DNA from: JAHFJU01 sp964354865
GTDB taxonomy: Bacteria > Patescibacteriota > Gracilibacteria > UBA1369 > UM-FILTER-53-11
Assembly (NCBI GenBank): GCA_964354865.1
Contig: CAYHBN010000009.1
Span: forward strand, 1 to 29,235
Direction: 5' to 3'
DNA: 29,235 nt
Part shown: piece by piece, positions 1 through 7,338 of the stretch
Layout: every line of letters starts with the position of its first letter
How positions within the stretch are numbered: the stretch's first letter is position 1
Notes under the pieces: model-generated
What the model was told of the DNA's origin: nothing
Database searches by the model: none
The model's input: the letters and a program-made list of their open reading frames with translations, nothing else
Position numbers and translations under genes: made by a program

Positions 1-2
1 TT

Positions 3-878
3 CAAAAAATGCCGCATCGCGCTCTGTATCACATGAATTCACAGAACGCTCACGGTGACTTTATCTCTGAATCTAAAGATGTTTTTAACTCATTCGATGT
101 CGAAAAATCAGACACGGTTCGAAACAGTTGGGGAGTTGAATATGGAAAAGACGTCGTCGACGGAGAGTTTATGTACTACGCGGAGCGCTGCTATAACTCA
201 ATATCAAACTCTAAGAGCACTAACTGCGATTTCTGTTTTGCGATGTTAGGCGGGAATTATGACTGTCAGTATTCGATGCTGTTGTTTAATAACTCGCACG
301 ACTGTTTTGGCTCAATCTCTCTGAAAAAAGGTTCGTACACTATTTTGAACAAGCAGTATGAGAAAGAGGAGTATGTGGCGTTACGAGACCGAATTATTGA
401 ACAGATGCAGCATGATGGTTCTTGGGGCCAGTTCTTCCCACCCGAACTGAGTTATTTTGGCTACCCCGAAGTTCCCGCATCATTGTATTTCCCGCTAACC
501 AAAGACGAAGTTTTAGAGAAAGGATTTAATTGGTATGAGCCACAAATCAAATCTTATACCGCTTCTACATACTCATTGCCCGATGACATAGGCGCAGTTT
601 CAGACAGTATTTTAAATGAGGCGCTTTCATGCGAAAGTTGCGGTAAAAACTATAAAATTGTCGCAAAAGAGTTAGCGTTTTATCGCTCGCACAAGCTGCC
701 GATTCCTCATCAGTGTTATCACTGTCGTCATGCTGTGCGACTTTCAATGCGAAATCCACGCAAACTGTTTGATTCCCACTGCGATAATTGCCAAAGAAAA
801 ATGCAGACCTCGTACCCGCCTCAGAGTGCGGTGAAAGTGTACTGCGACGAATGTTACCAAAGTGCCATTTACTCATAG
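3..878 (+). CDS. Zinc-ribbon protein of unknown function (5'-truncated by window edge)
   Basis: The frame is open to the left edge: codons before the first Met at 9 are still sense, so the true start is probably outside the window. The C-terminal part has four paired Cys motifs, CxxC (CESC), CxxC (CYHC), CxxC (CDNC) and CxxC (CDEC), in the last ~85 residues, typical of one or two zinc ribbons. Upstream there are motifs such as CDFCFAMLGG and LNKQYEKEEY, and a FFPPELSYFGY stretch. I recall this organisation from large uncharacterised Patescibacteria proteins; that is memory, not a search. No enzymatic motif is visible. It ends with TAG just before the dut promoter. Function unknown; metal binding is the only safe inference. 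Confidence 0.75.
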   Translation, partial: QKMPHRALYHMNSQNAHGDFISESKDVFNSFDVEKSDTVRNSWGVEYGKDVVDGEFMYYAERCYNSISNSKSTNCDFCFAMLGGNYDCQYSMLLFNNSHDCFGSISLKKGSYTILNKQYEKEEYVALRDRIIEQMQHDGSWGQFFPPELSYFGYPEVPASLYFPLTKDEVLEKGFNWYEPQIKSYTASTYSLPDDIGAVSDSILNEALSCESCGKNYKIVAKELAFYRSHKLPIPHQCYHCRHAVRLSMRNPRKLFDSHCDNCQRKMQTSYPPQSAVKVYCDECYQSAIYS

Positions 879-881
879 TTG

Positions 882-887
882 TATAAT
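882..887 (+). promoter_or_regulatory. -10 element of dut
   Basis: A perfect TATAAT lies 12 nt before the dut ATG at 900 and 4 nt after the stop of the upstream gene. No convincing -35 hexamer at 16-18 bp. A start about 7 nt downstream would leave a leader of roughly 5 nt, so the mRNA would be nearly leaderless. Inference from sequence only. Confidence 0.5.
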
Positions 888-899
888 TTATTTGTTCAT

Positions 900-1331
900 A
901 TGAAAATCACTATAAAGCGCATTGATCAGACCTTGCCGCTACCTCAGTACCAGACTGCTGGTTCGATTGGTTTCGATTTTACCGCACGTGAAACGGTGAC
1001 GATTTTGCCTCAATCTTTAGGACTTGTTCCCGGGAACGTCGTAGTTCAGACGCCGAAGGGATACATGCTCTTGGTCGCACTTCGCTCTTCAACTCCTCGA
1101 AAAAAAAATCTTATTATTCCGCATGGCCTTGGTGTGATTGATCAAGATTACTGCGGCCCCGACGATGAGGTAAAAATTCAGGTTTACAATGTTTCGAATG
1201 CGCCGGTCGTGGTTGAGCGTGGCGAGCGTATTGCGCAGGGCGTTTTTGTTCGCGCCGATCAGTTTGAGTTTGAAGAGGTGAGTGATATTGAGGCGCCAAG
1301 CAGGGGAGGATTTGGGTCGACGGGAAGGTAG
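900..1331 (+). CDS. dut: dUTP diphosphatase (dUTPase)
   Basis: Hydrolyses dUTP to dUMP and pyrophosphate, keeping uracil out of DNA and supplying dUMP for dTMP synthesis. The five trimeric-dUTPase motifs are present in order: SIGFDFTAR (motif 1), LRSSTP (motif 2, Arg-Ser-Ser), GVIDQDYCG (motif 3, with the uracil-contacting Tyr), ERIAQGVF (motif 4) and SRGGFGSTG (motif 5, the C-terminal Gly-rich arm). At 143 aa it fits the family. An upstream in-frame TTG at 879 would add 7 residues, but it sits immediately before the TATAAT box; ATG 900 places the protein start just ahead of motif 1 and is preferred. There is no Shine-Dalgarno. Motif 1 has Phe where Leu is usual (FDF), a mild change. It is followed by a convergent HNH gene. 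Confidence 0.93.
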   Translation: MKITIKRIDQTLPLPQYQTAGSIGFDFTARETVTILPQSLGLVPGNVVVQTPKGYMLLVALRSSTPRKKNLIIPHGLGVIDQDYCGPDDEVKIQVYNVSNAPVVVERGERIAQGVFVRADQFEFEEVSDIEAPSRGGFGSTGR

Positions 1332-1346
1332 TCGGTGAGATAAGTA

Positions 1347-1364
1347 GCAAATTTGCCGTTTTTT
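1347..1364 (+). terminator. Weak possible terminator after dut
   Basis: The 10-nt palindrome GCAAATTTGC is followed after 2 nt by six T. The stem can only be 3-4 bp, so this is a weak candidate. It lies 15 nt after the dut stop in the convergent gap to the HNH gene. Confidence 0.3.
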
Positions 1365-1395
1365 CGCAGCGTAATTATTATTTAGGTTTTACCTG

Positions 1396-2484
1396 CTACT
1401 GCCGCTGTCGTTTATTTCGGATATTCGTAACTTTAACATCGACTGAATGAGCGATTTGATGATGAGGATCACACAATGGAGCAAGAAAACGTGAGTCATG
1501 AGACAAGCTTATCGAAAATCTGTTTGTATGATGAATAACTTTTGCTTTGTTTTTGCATAATGGAACAGAACACATGTCACCATGTTCTTTTGCGATAAGT
1601 CGATTTGTTGCCACCGTTCGGTATCGGTTCGGCGTTTTGCCTATCGCAATTTGCTCAATGCGTTTCTGTTCTGCTTTTTCAGCTTGCACCTCTTTTTCTT
1701 GTGCAATTTCTTGTTCTCTTTTTTCAAGTGCATCTAAAATAATTTCATTAATATCGATTTTTTTGCGTGAGAGTTCATTTAGTTTTTTCTTCACTTCGTT
1801 ACTCAAAATAGGAGTAGGGACGTATTCGATTAACTGTACTGAGTTATTTGTCACTCCTGCAATCATTGTCATTTTGTCATTTGCGCGCATTGTTTCTTTT
1901 GAAACGCTCGCGTCACTTTCGCCCACAGTACCTGTTTGAGTTTCGCACTCACTTGCTTGTATTTTGTTCACGTGAACAAAATTAGACGTATTTTGCGGCT
2001 CAAATAAGCCATCGAAGTTTTCAACTTCGTCGGATTGCACATCGCTTTTGGAGTTTTGAGACAAAAAGAGTACGTGATCCCGAACTAAGGTTTCGAGCGT
2101 ACGACAAGACAAAACTTGTGTCTTTTGCGCCCAATATTCTTGATTTTCGATTGTTGCAACCGAGGCAATTTTCGAAAGTTTGTTAATGCTAACGCAGCCA
2201 CTTACAAGAAGATTTTTCAAAATTGGCATTTTTGCGAATTTTTCTGCTAATGAAAGTGCACGCAAAACTTGTTCTTTGCTCACTCCCGCGAGTACTGCTG
2301 CAAAATGAAAGATCGACGTAAATTTCTTTTTTTCGTACAGTTTGCGCGCATTAACCTCAGGCAACAATCCAATGAATTTGTTACGTGCTTCAAGTGCCGC
2401 CCTGCCATATTTTCGGCAGATTTCGTACAGCTGCCCGTCTGAAAAATGGCTCACTTCGGTCACAATATTTTCTGTATTATTCAT
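1396..2484 (-). CDS. HNH endonuclease-domain protein
   Basis: 362 aa. The C-terminus carries an HNH nuclease domain: C305 and C310 (CSVPLC), the HH pair at 318-319, then LAPLCDPHH (C338, H341, H342), which would give a Zn-stabilised beta-beta-alpha metal fold. The N-terminal ~150 residues are helical with no recognised catalytic motif and include a segment resembling those in front of HNH domains in DUF222-like proteins. The middle (150-280) is low complexity and then strongly charged (Glu/Lys/Gln-rich, likely coiled coil at 255-285). The protein could be a nicking or repair nuclease or part of a defence or mobile system; no transposase, intron or methylase neighbour supports a specific role. 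The start ATG at 2484 has no Shine-Dalgarno. Nuclease domain likely, biological role unknown. Confidence 0.8.
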   Translation of the reverse strand: MNNTENIVTEVSHFSDGQLYEICRKYGRAALEARNKFIGLLPEVNARKLYEKKKFTSIFHFAAVLAGVSKEQVLRALSLAEKFAKMPILKNLLVSGCVSINKLSKIASVATIENQEYWAQKTQVLSCRTLETLVRDHVLFLSQNSKSDVQSDEVENFDGLFEPQNTSNFVHVNKIQASECETQTGTVGESDASVSKETMRANDKMTMIAGVTNNSVQLIEYVPTPILSNEVKKKLNELSRKKIDINEIILDALEKREQEIAQEKEVQAEKAEQKRIEQIAIGKTPNRYRTVATNRLIAKEHGDMCSVPLCKNKAKVIHHTNRFSISLSHDSRFLAPLCDPHHQIAHSVDVKVTNIRNKRQRQ

Positions 2485-2687
2485 AGTGCAATATTTGTTA
2501 ATAAATACAACCTATCGATGCGCTAATTATGGCTAGCATAGGCCGAAATATCAAGTTTTATGCCTTGCGAATTCGAACTGATTATTTCAAAAAGTGCATA
2601 CTCATAAAAAGAGCGTAATGCTATATATCTGACAGAATGCAAGCGCGAGGAATTTGTATTGCATTAAATCCATTAAAAAAAATTTGC

Positions 2688-2693
2688 TATACT
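2688..2693 (+). promoter_or_regulatory. Candidate -10 element before the dTMP-kinase-like gene
   Basis: TATACT 33 nt before the preferred ATG at 2727, giving a leader of about 26 nt. The -35 is not convincing; TTGCAT at 2659-2664 is 23 bp away. A second AT box (TATATAT, 2622-2628) lies just before an alternative upstream ATG at 2637, so the true start of this gene is uncertain. The 242-bp gap 2485-2726 otherwise shows only short AT-rich sequence. Confidence 0.35.
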
Positions 2694-2726
2694 TCGAAAC
2701 GGCAAATAATTCACACTCACACGAAA

Positions 2727-3392
2727 ATGTCATCACCGCAACAATCAAAAAATCCAACTAAAAAAACGAAGCTAAGCTCGAACAAAACCTCAAAACATAG
2801 TGGCCTTTTTATTACCCTGTACGGAATTAATAACATTGGCAAATCGACCCATGCGAAGCGTTTGGCTGCACGTTTGAAAAAAGAGGGATTTACGACGCAC
2901 TATATTAAATATCCGATTTACGATCTTGAGCCAACGGGCCCGTTGTTGAACGATATTTTGCGAAAATCTAAAAATCAGAAAATTAGTGAAGAGGAGTTGC
3001 AGCTTTGGTTTGTGCTCAACCGTTATCACTTTCAACCAACGCTTCAAAAGTGGCTCAATGCGGGCGATGTTGTGGTGGCAGAAGATTACTGTGGAACGGG
3101 GATTGCGTGGGGCACAGCTAAAGGCGTTCCTCTCAAAACCCTCATCGCCATGAACAAATATTTAGTTCAAGAAGACGTCGCCATTTTAATGAAAGGACAG
3201 CGAGATACGCGTGCACAAGAAAAATCCCACATTCACGAAACAAACACTGAACTAATAGCAAAAACGACCGCCGTCTTTGAGCAGCTTGGAAAAAAGTTTA
3301 AATGGAAAAACGTTGTCGTTGCACCGAGGATCGAAGAAACCGAAGGGAAAATTTGGGAAGTTGTGAAGAAATCACTCAGAAAAGCAAAATAA
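2727..3392 (+). CDS. dTMP-kinase-like P-loop nucleotide kinase
   Basis: 221 aa from ATG 2727. A Lys/Ser-rich N-terminus (about 25 residues) precedes a kinase core: Walker A GINNIGKST at about 33-41, KYPIYDLEPTGPLLND, LWFVLNRYHF, and VVVAEDYCGTGIAWG. This is the order of thymidylate kinase (P-loop, DR(Y/H) helix, DRY loop), but the usual DR pair is NR and the usual DRY is EDY, so phosphate-acceptor contacts differ. It would phosphorylate dTMP or another nucleoside monophosphate using ATP. A longer form from ATG 2637 would add 30 basic residues with no family counterpart. I recall similar divergent kinases from Patescibacteria. Proximity to dut fits pyrimidine deoxynucleotide metabolism. Fold confident, substrate less so. 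Confidence 0.75.
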   Translation: MSSPQQSKNPTKKTKLSSNKTSKHSGLFITLYGINNIGKSTHAKRLAARLKKEGFTTHYIKYPIYDLEPTGPLLNDILRKSKNQKISEEELQLWFVLNRYHFQPTLQKWLNAGDVVVAEDYCGTGIAWGTAKGVPLKTLIAMNKYLVQEDVAILMKGQRDTRAQEKSHIHETNTELIAKTTAVFEQLGKKFKWKNVVVAPRIEETEGKIWEVVKKSLRKAK

Positions 3393-3413
3393 AAAAGTGC
3401 CTGTCGGCACGGC

Positions 3414-3442
3414 TTGCCAAACCTGTTAGCCTGCTTTATACT
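3414..3442 (+). promoter_or_regulatory. Promoter of folD (leaderless type)
   Basis: TTGCCA (3414-3419), 17-bp spacer, TATACT (3437-3442), then 6 nt to the GTG start at 3449. This is a near-consensus sigma-70 type promoter that would start transcription at or within a base or two of the start codon. Confidence 0.7.
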
Positions 3443-3448
3443 CCACCC

Positions 3449-4324
3449 GTGAAAGCCAAACTACTCGACGGTCGGCTCGTTTCTGATTTTCTCATCTCTC
3501 AGGTAAAGAGCGATGTGGGCGCGCTGCGCTCGAGTGGTATTTTGCCAAAGTTGGTAATTATTTTAGTGGGAGATAATGCTGGCTCGCTCTCGTATATTCG
3601 TCAGAAAATGAAGGCGTCGGCGGAGTGCGGCATTGAATCCGAAGAGGTTATTTTTGAGCCAACAATTACGACGGCCGAACTCATTGAGAAAATCGAAAAA
3701 TTAAACGCTGACAGTTCGGTTCATGGCATTTTGGTCCAGCTCCCTTTGCCTGAACACATCGACGCCCCTCTTGTTATTCGCGCGATCGATGCAAAAAAAG
3801 ATGTCGATGGATTTCACGCATACAATCTTGGAAAAATGTTTTTATCTCAGGAGTTTGAGCACCTCACTCCCTGTACGCCCCGAGGAATTATTGAAATGCT
3901 TGGGTACTACAAAATTGTTATTGAAGGCAAAAACGTGGTGATTATTGGGCGCTCAAATATTGTGGGTAAACCACTTTCGGTCATGCTCATGAACAGGGGA
4001 GCGACGGTGACGGTTTGTCATTCAAAGACGAAAAATGTGATTGATCATGCTTCTCGTGCCGATATTTTGGTGGTTGCGATCGGTAAACCAAAATTTGTAA
4101 CAGCACAGTACGTTAAAGAAGGTGCAGTCGTGATAGATGTTGGGGTTAATAGAATAGTTGATGAAGCTACGAAAAAAACGAAGTTAGTTGGTGACGTCGA
4201 TTTTGATGACGTGCTACCGATTGTTTCAAAAATTACTCCTGTTCCCGGTGGTGTCGGCCCCCTCACGGTTGCATGTTTAATGCGCAATGTTGTTACAGCG
4301 GTAAATCGCCGTGACGTTGAATAA
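3449..4324 (+). CDS. folD: Bifunctional methylenetetrahydrofolate dehydrogenase/methenyltetrahydrofolate cyclohydrolase
   Basis: Converts 5,10-methylene-THF to 5,10-methenyl-THF (NADP-dependent) and then to 10-formyl-THF in the cytoplasm. 291 aa, the usual FolD size. Visible motifs are SYIRQKMKAS (Tyr and Lys of the active site), VQLPLPEHI, PCTPRGIIEML, the dinucleotide-binding IIGRSNIVGKPLSVML, GDVDFDDV, and the C-terminal TPVPGGVGPLTVACL. GTG 3449 is chosen because the promoter ends 6 nt before it and because longer in-frame starts would run into the upstream kinase gene with non-FolD sequence. It is followed by purF after a 67-nt pyrimidine-rich gap. Formyl-THF supply matches purine synthesis next door and glyA/fthC further on. 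Confidence 0.95.
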   Translation: MKAKLLDGRLVSDFLISQVKSDVGALRSSGILPKLVIILVGDNAGSLSYIRQKMKASAECGIESEEVIFEPTITTAELIEKIEKLNADSSVHGILVQLPLPEHIDAPLVIRAIDAKKDVDGFHAYNLGKMFLSQEFEHLTPCTPRGIIEMLGYYKIVIEGKNVVIIGRSNIVGKPLSVMLMNRGATVTVCHSKTKNVIDHASRADILVVAIGKPKFVTAQYVKEGAVVIDVGVNRIVDEATKKTKLVGDVDFDDVLPIVSKITPVPGGVGPLTVACLMRNVVTAVNRRDVE

Positions 4325-4391
4325 CCCATTCTCCGCCTTATTCTCTGTATCTCTAATTCTCTGGTTCTCTCCCCCCTAACCCCTCTCCCCC
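4325..4391 (+). promoter_or_regulatory. Pyrimidine-rich leader of purF
   Basis: 56 of 67 bases are C or T. TTCTC recurs four times (from 4329, 4341, 4357 and 4365), and the last 21 nt hold C-runs of 6, 4 and 5 ending directly at the purF ATG. There is no Shine-Dalgarno. TCTAAT (4352-4357) could serve as a -10. The template strand is correspondingly G-rich. Function unknown. Confidence 0.4.
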
Positions 4392-5963
4392 ATGTGTGGC
4401 ATTATCGGTCTCTTCTCAACTAGTCAGGCGGTACAGCACATTTACGATGGGCTCATTGTGCTTCAGCATCGCGGACAAGATTCTTCGGGAATCATGACCT
4501 ATGATGGGCGCTTTTATTTGAAAAAAGGTAATGGATTAGTACAAGACGTTTTTAAGGCAAAACATATGATGATGCTCAAGGGGAATATAGGCCTTGGTCA
4601 TGTGCGCTATACGACGGCGGGCAGCGCCGATGCGAGTTCAGAGGCTCAGCCATTTTACGTAAACTCTCCCTACGGTATTTCGCTTATTCACAATGGGAAT
4701 CTCACTAATTACGACGAGCTTAAGCACGAACTTACCCAAAATAATGCGCGCTACTTAAACACGGGTTCTGACACCGAGGCACTGATTAATGTGTTGGCCG
4801 ATGAAGTTGCGAAACACAATACTCACGAAAAGTCTGCGAGTCAGCTCGAATCGAAGCAGCTTTTTACCGCGGTTAAAGGCGTTATGCGCCGGGTCAAAGG
4901 CAGTTACTCAGTTATTTCAATCATTGCAGGTCATGGCCTTTTGGCGTTTAGAGATCCACATGGCATTCGTCCTCTTGTTTTAGGAAAGCGCGAAACGGCA
5001 GCCGGAACCGAATACGTCGTAGCAAGTGAAAGTGTCGCCATCGATATTTTAGACTTTGAGTTCGTGCGCGATGTATTGCCTGGTGAAGCGATTTTCATCG
5101 ATTTAAAAGGCCAACTTCATACGATGCAGATTTCACAGACAAAATGGGCACCGTGTATTTTTGAGTTTGTGTACATTGCTCGTCCTGACTCAGTTATCGA
5201 TAAAGTGAGCGTGTATAAATCTCGCCTTCGAATGGGAACGTTTTTGGGAAAGAAAATTAAAAAGGAGATTTCGCGCAAAAAAATGCAGATCGATGTAGTC
5301 ATTCCCGTGCCCGATACGGCACGTTCATCGGCTTTCGAGATTGCGGCAGAGCTTGGCGTTCCATACCGCGAAGGACTTATTAAAAATCGCTATATTGGTC
5401 GAACGTTCATTATGCCTGGTCAAAAATTGCGACAGAAATCTATTAAATATAAGTTGAATGCGATCCCACTCGAAATAAAGGGGCGCAATGTATTGCTCGT
5501 CGATGACTCGATTGTTCGTGGAAACACCTCACGAAAAATTGTTGAGATGGTAAAAGCTGCTGGAGCGAAAAAAGTTTATTTAGCTTCATGTTGTCCTCCT
5601 CTTAAAAACCCATGTGTGTATGGCGTCGATATGCCAACTCGAAAAGACTTTATTGCACACAATATGTCATTCGATGAAATAGCAAAGGCGATTGGTGTCG
5701 ATGCACTTTTCTATCAGACGTTAGAGGATTTAGAGAAAGCGGTTAAAGCGGGGAATAAAGATATTACTAATTTTTGTACCGCCTGTTTGTCGGGAAAATA
5801 TCCAACTCCAGAGGTTACGGAAAAAATGCTCGATAGGGTAGAAGCTACTCGAAAAGCCGCTGATCTTCAGGCGAGTTTGGCACAGGCTGCTTTGACCGGA
5901 TCGATTTCACAAGGCAGTGAACAGAACGCGCCAGACACCGAGGACCAACTTTCTATGTTGTAA
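4392..5963 (+). CDS. purF: Amidophosphoribosyltransferase
   Basis: First committed step of purine synthesis: PRPP plus glutamine gives phosphoribosylamine. 523 aa. The N-terminal Ntn glutaminase begins directly with Met-Cys2 (no propeptide), with HRGQDSSG, HVRYTT and HNGNLTN motifs. The C-terminal phosphoribosyltransferase domain has the PRPP loop VLLVDDSIVRGNTS at 367-380. Cys255, Cys408, Cys462 and Cys465 match in context the four cluster ligands of the Bacillus-type [4Fe-4S] enzyme (APCIFEF, NPCVYG, FCTAC). The tail after about residue 485 is a poorly conserved Ala/Gln-rich extension. It follows folD and precedes purD with a 32-nt gap containing a weak hairpin and T-run. Identification is very secure. 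Confidence 0.97.
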   Translation: MCGIIGLFSTSQAVQHIYDGLIVLQHRGQDSSGIMTYDGRFYLKKGNGLVQDVFKAKHMMMLKGNIGLGHVRYTTAGSADASSEAQPFYVNSPYGISLIHNGNLTNYDELKHELTQNNARYLNTGSDTEALINVLADEVAKHNTHEKSASQLESKQLFTAVKGVMRRVKGSYSVISIIAGHGLLAFRDPHGIRPLVLGKRETAAGTEYVVASESVAIDILDFEFVRDVLPGEAIFIDLKGQLHTMQISQTKWAPCIFEFVYIARPDSVIDKVSVYKSRLRMGTFLGKKIKKEISRKKMQIDVVIPVPDTARSSAFEIAAELGVPYREGLIKNRYIGRTFIMPGQKLRQKSIKYKLNAIPLEIKGRNVLLVDDSIVRGNTSRKIVEMVKAAGAKKVYLASCCPPLKNPCVYGVDMPTRKDFIAHNMSFDEIAKAIGVDALFYQTLEDLEKAVKAGNKDITNFCTACLSGKYPTPEVTEKMLDRVEATRKAADLQASLAQAALTGSISQGSEQNAPDTEDQLSML

Positions 5964-5964
5964 A

Positions 5965-5984
5965 TTGCCTCAGGCAAATTTTTT
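5965..5984 (+). terminator. Short hairpin plus T-run between purF and purD
   Basis: TTGCCTCAGGCAA can fold as a 5-bp stem with a TCA loop and is followed by six T (5979-5984). It starts 2 nt after the purF stop. The short stem suggests partial termination or attenuation within the purF-purD unit rather than a strong stop. Confidence 0.45.
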
Positions 5985-5995
5985 ATTAATGATTT

Positions 5996-7327
5996 ATGAA
6001 AAAAGTTTTATTAGTCGGCAATGGTGCACGCGAACATGCGATCGCAATGGCGCTTACAAAAAGTGGGCGAGTAGAGTTAACGGTTTTTGCAAAGGCGTTG
6101 AATCCCGGCATTGCCGAAGTGTGTGAAAATTACGTGATCGGTTCATTGAGTGACTTTGATGCCCTCAGCGAATGCGCACTCGATATTGAACCTGATTTTG
6201 CCGTCATTGGTCCCGATGACCCGATAGCCGAAGGCGCTGCCGATGTCTTGCTCGCGTTGGGCATTCGCTCAGTTGCTCCGCTCAAAACATTGGCACGACT
6301 TGAATCCTCAAAATCTTTCACGCGTGATCTCGTAGAGAAATATGAAATTCCCGGCAACCCCAAATACAAAGTTTTTTTAACTGCCGATGAGAGTGCAATT
6401 CGAGCTTTTATCGATGAGCTTGGTGGTGAGTATGTCGTAAAGGCCGATGGTCTCATGGGCGGCAAAGGTGTGGTCGTTTCTGGTGAACATGTAAAAACCG
6501 TAGAAGAAGGAATTGCCTTTGCGAAAGCTTCAATTGAAAAATTTGGGCGTGTGGTGATTGAAGAAAAATTTGTTGGTCAGGAGTTTAGTTTGATGAGTTT
6601 TGTCGATGGAGAAACAGTCGTCGACATGCCCGTGGTACAAGATCACAAACGCGCCTACGAAGGAGATGTTGGGCCGAATACCGGTGGCATGGGCACGTAC
6701 TCTGATGCAAATCATTTGTTACCATTTTTGACTAAAGACGATGTTGCGCAAGCTCACGAGATCACGGTTCAAATAATGCATGCACTCAAACAAGAAACGG
6801 GCTGTGATTATAAAGGGATCATGTACGGTGGATTTATTGCAGTGAAAAATGGCGTTAGATTAATTGAGTACAACGCTCGTTTTGGTGATCCTGAGGTGCT
6901 GAATGTCTTACCGCTTTTGAAGACCGATTTCGTTGATGTCTGTGAGCATATTATTGCCGGCACGCTCGATGAACTTTCAGTGAAGTTCGAGCGCAAAGCG
7001 ACGGTTTGCAAATATGTGGTGCCCGAGGGGTATCCTGAAAAATCGCGAGCAGGAGAGAAAATTGTAGTGAGTAAATTACCGCTCGACTCTGAATCAACAC
7101 AACTTGTTTCATTTTTCTCTTCAGTTGATCAAAAAGAAGACGGTCTCTACCTTTCTTCGTCACGTGCGATTGCGTTTACGGGTATAGCCGATACACTCGC
7201 CAAAGCCGAAGAAATTGCTGAAAAAGCATGCAGTTCAGTTGAAGGTCCGGTCTTTCACAGGCGCGATATTGGAACCAGCGAGCTTATTCAAAAACGGGTT
7301 GATGCTATGAAGCGGCTACGGACATAG
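5996..7327 (+). CDS. purD: Phosphoribosylamine-glycine ligase (GAR synthetase)
   Basis: Second purine step: ATP-dependent joining of phosphoribosylamine with glycine to give GAR. 443 aa. It has the N-domain start VLLVGNGAREHAIA, the IGPDDPIAEG motif, the ATP-grasp core with VKADGLMGGKGVVV, the MGTYSD segment, and the metal-binding IEYNARFGDPE near residue 290. No Shine-Dalgarno; TATTAA at 5984-5989 sits 6 nt before the ATG and may be a weak leaderless -10, but co-transcription with purF is also likely. Its product is the immediate user of the PurF product, and its glycine can come from GlyA. The 11-bp gap to the convergent 1319-aa gene contains no terminator. Confidence 0.97.
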   Translation: MKKVLLVGNGAREHAIAMALTKSGRVELTVFAKALNPGIAEVCENYVIGSLSDFDALSECALDIEPDFAVIGPDDPIAEGAADVLLALGIRSVAPLKTLARLESSKSFTRDLVEKYEIPGNPKYKVFLTADESAIRAFIDELGGEYVVKADGLMGGKGVVVSGEHVKTVEEGIAFAKASIEKFGRVVIEEKFVGQEFSLMSFVDGETVVDMPVVQDHKRAYEGDVGPNTGGMGTYSDANHLLPFLTKDDVAQAHEITVQIMHALKQETGCDYKGIMYGGFIAVKNGVRLIEYNARFGDPEVLNVLPLLKTDFVDVCEHIIAGTLDELSVKFERKATVCKYVVPEGYPEKSRAGEKIVVSKLPLDSESTQLVSFFSSVDQKEDGLYLSSSRAIAFTGIADTLAKAEEIAEKACSSVEGPVFHRRDIGTSELIQKRVDAMKRLRT

Positions 7328-7338
7328 TAACTCACAAT

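Noticed and set aside
879..899. TTG at 879 as the dut start
   Set aside because: It directly abuts the TATAAT box; ATG 900 fits the family N-terminus.
1396..2484. HNH protein as an intron-homing or transposon gene
   Set aside because: No intron, terminal repeats, target duplication or methylase nearby; kept as HNH protein of unknown role.
2636..2665. AATGCAA / TTGCATT inverted repeat upstream of the kinase gene
   Set aside because: 7-bp arms with a 16-nt loop are expected many times by chance in 29 kb; no supporting T-run or conserved promoter position.
3302..3448. Upstream extension of folD into the kinase gene
   Set aside because: The extra 49 residues are the out-of-frame end of the kinase gene; a good promoter lies just before GTG 3449.
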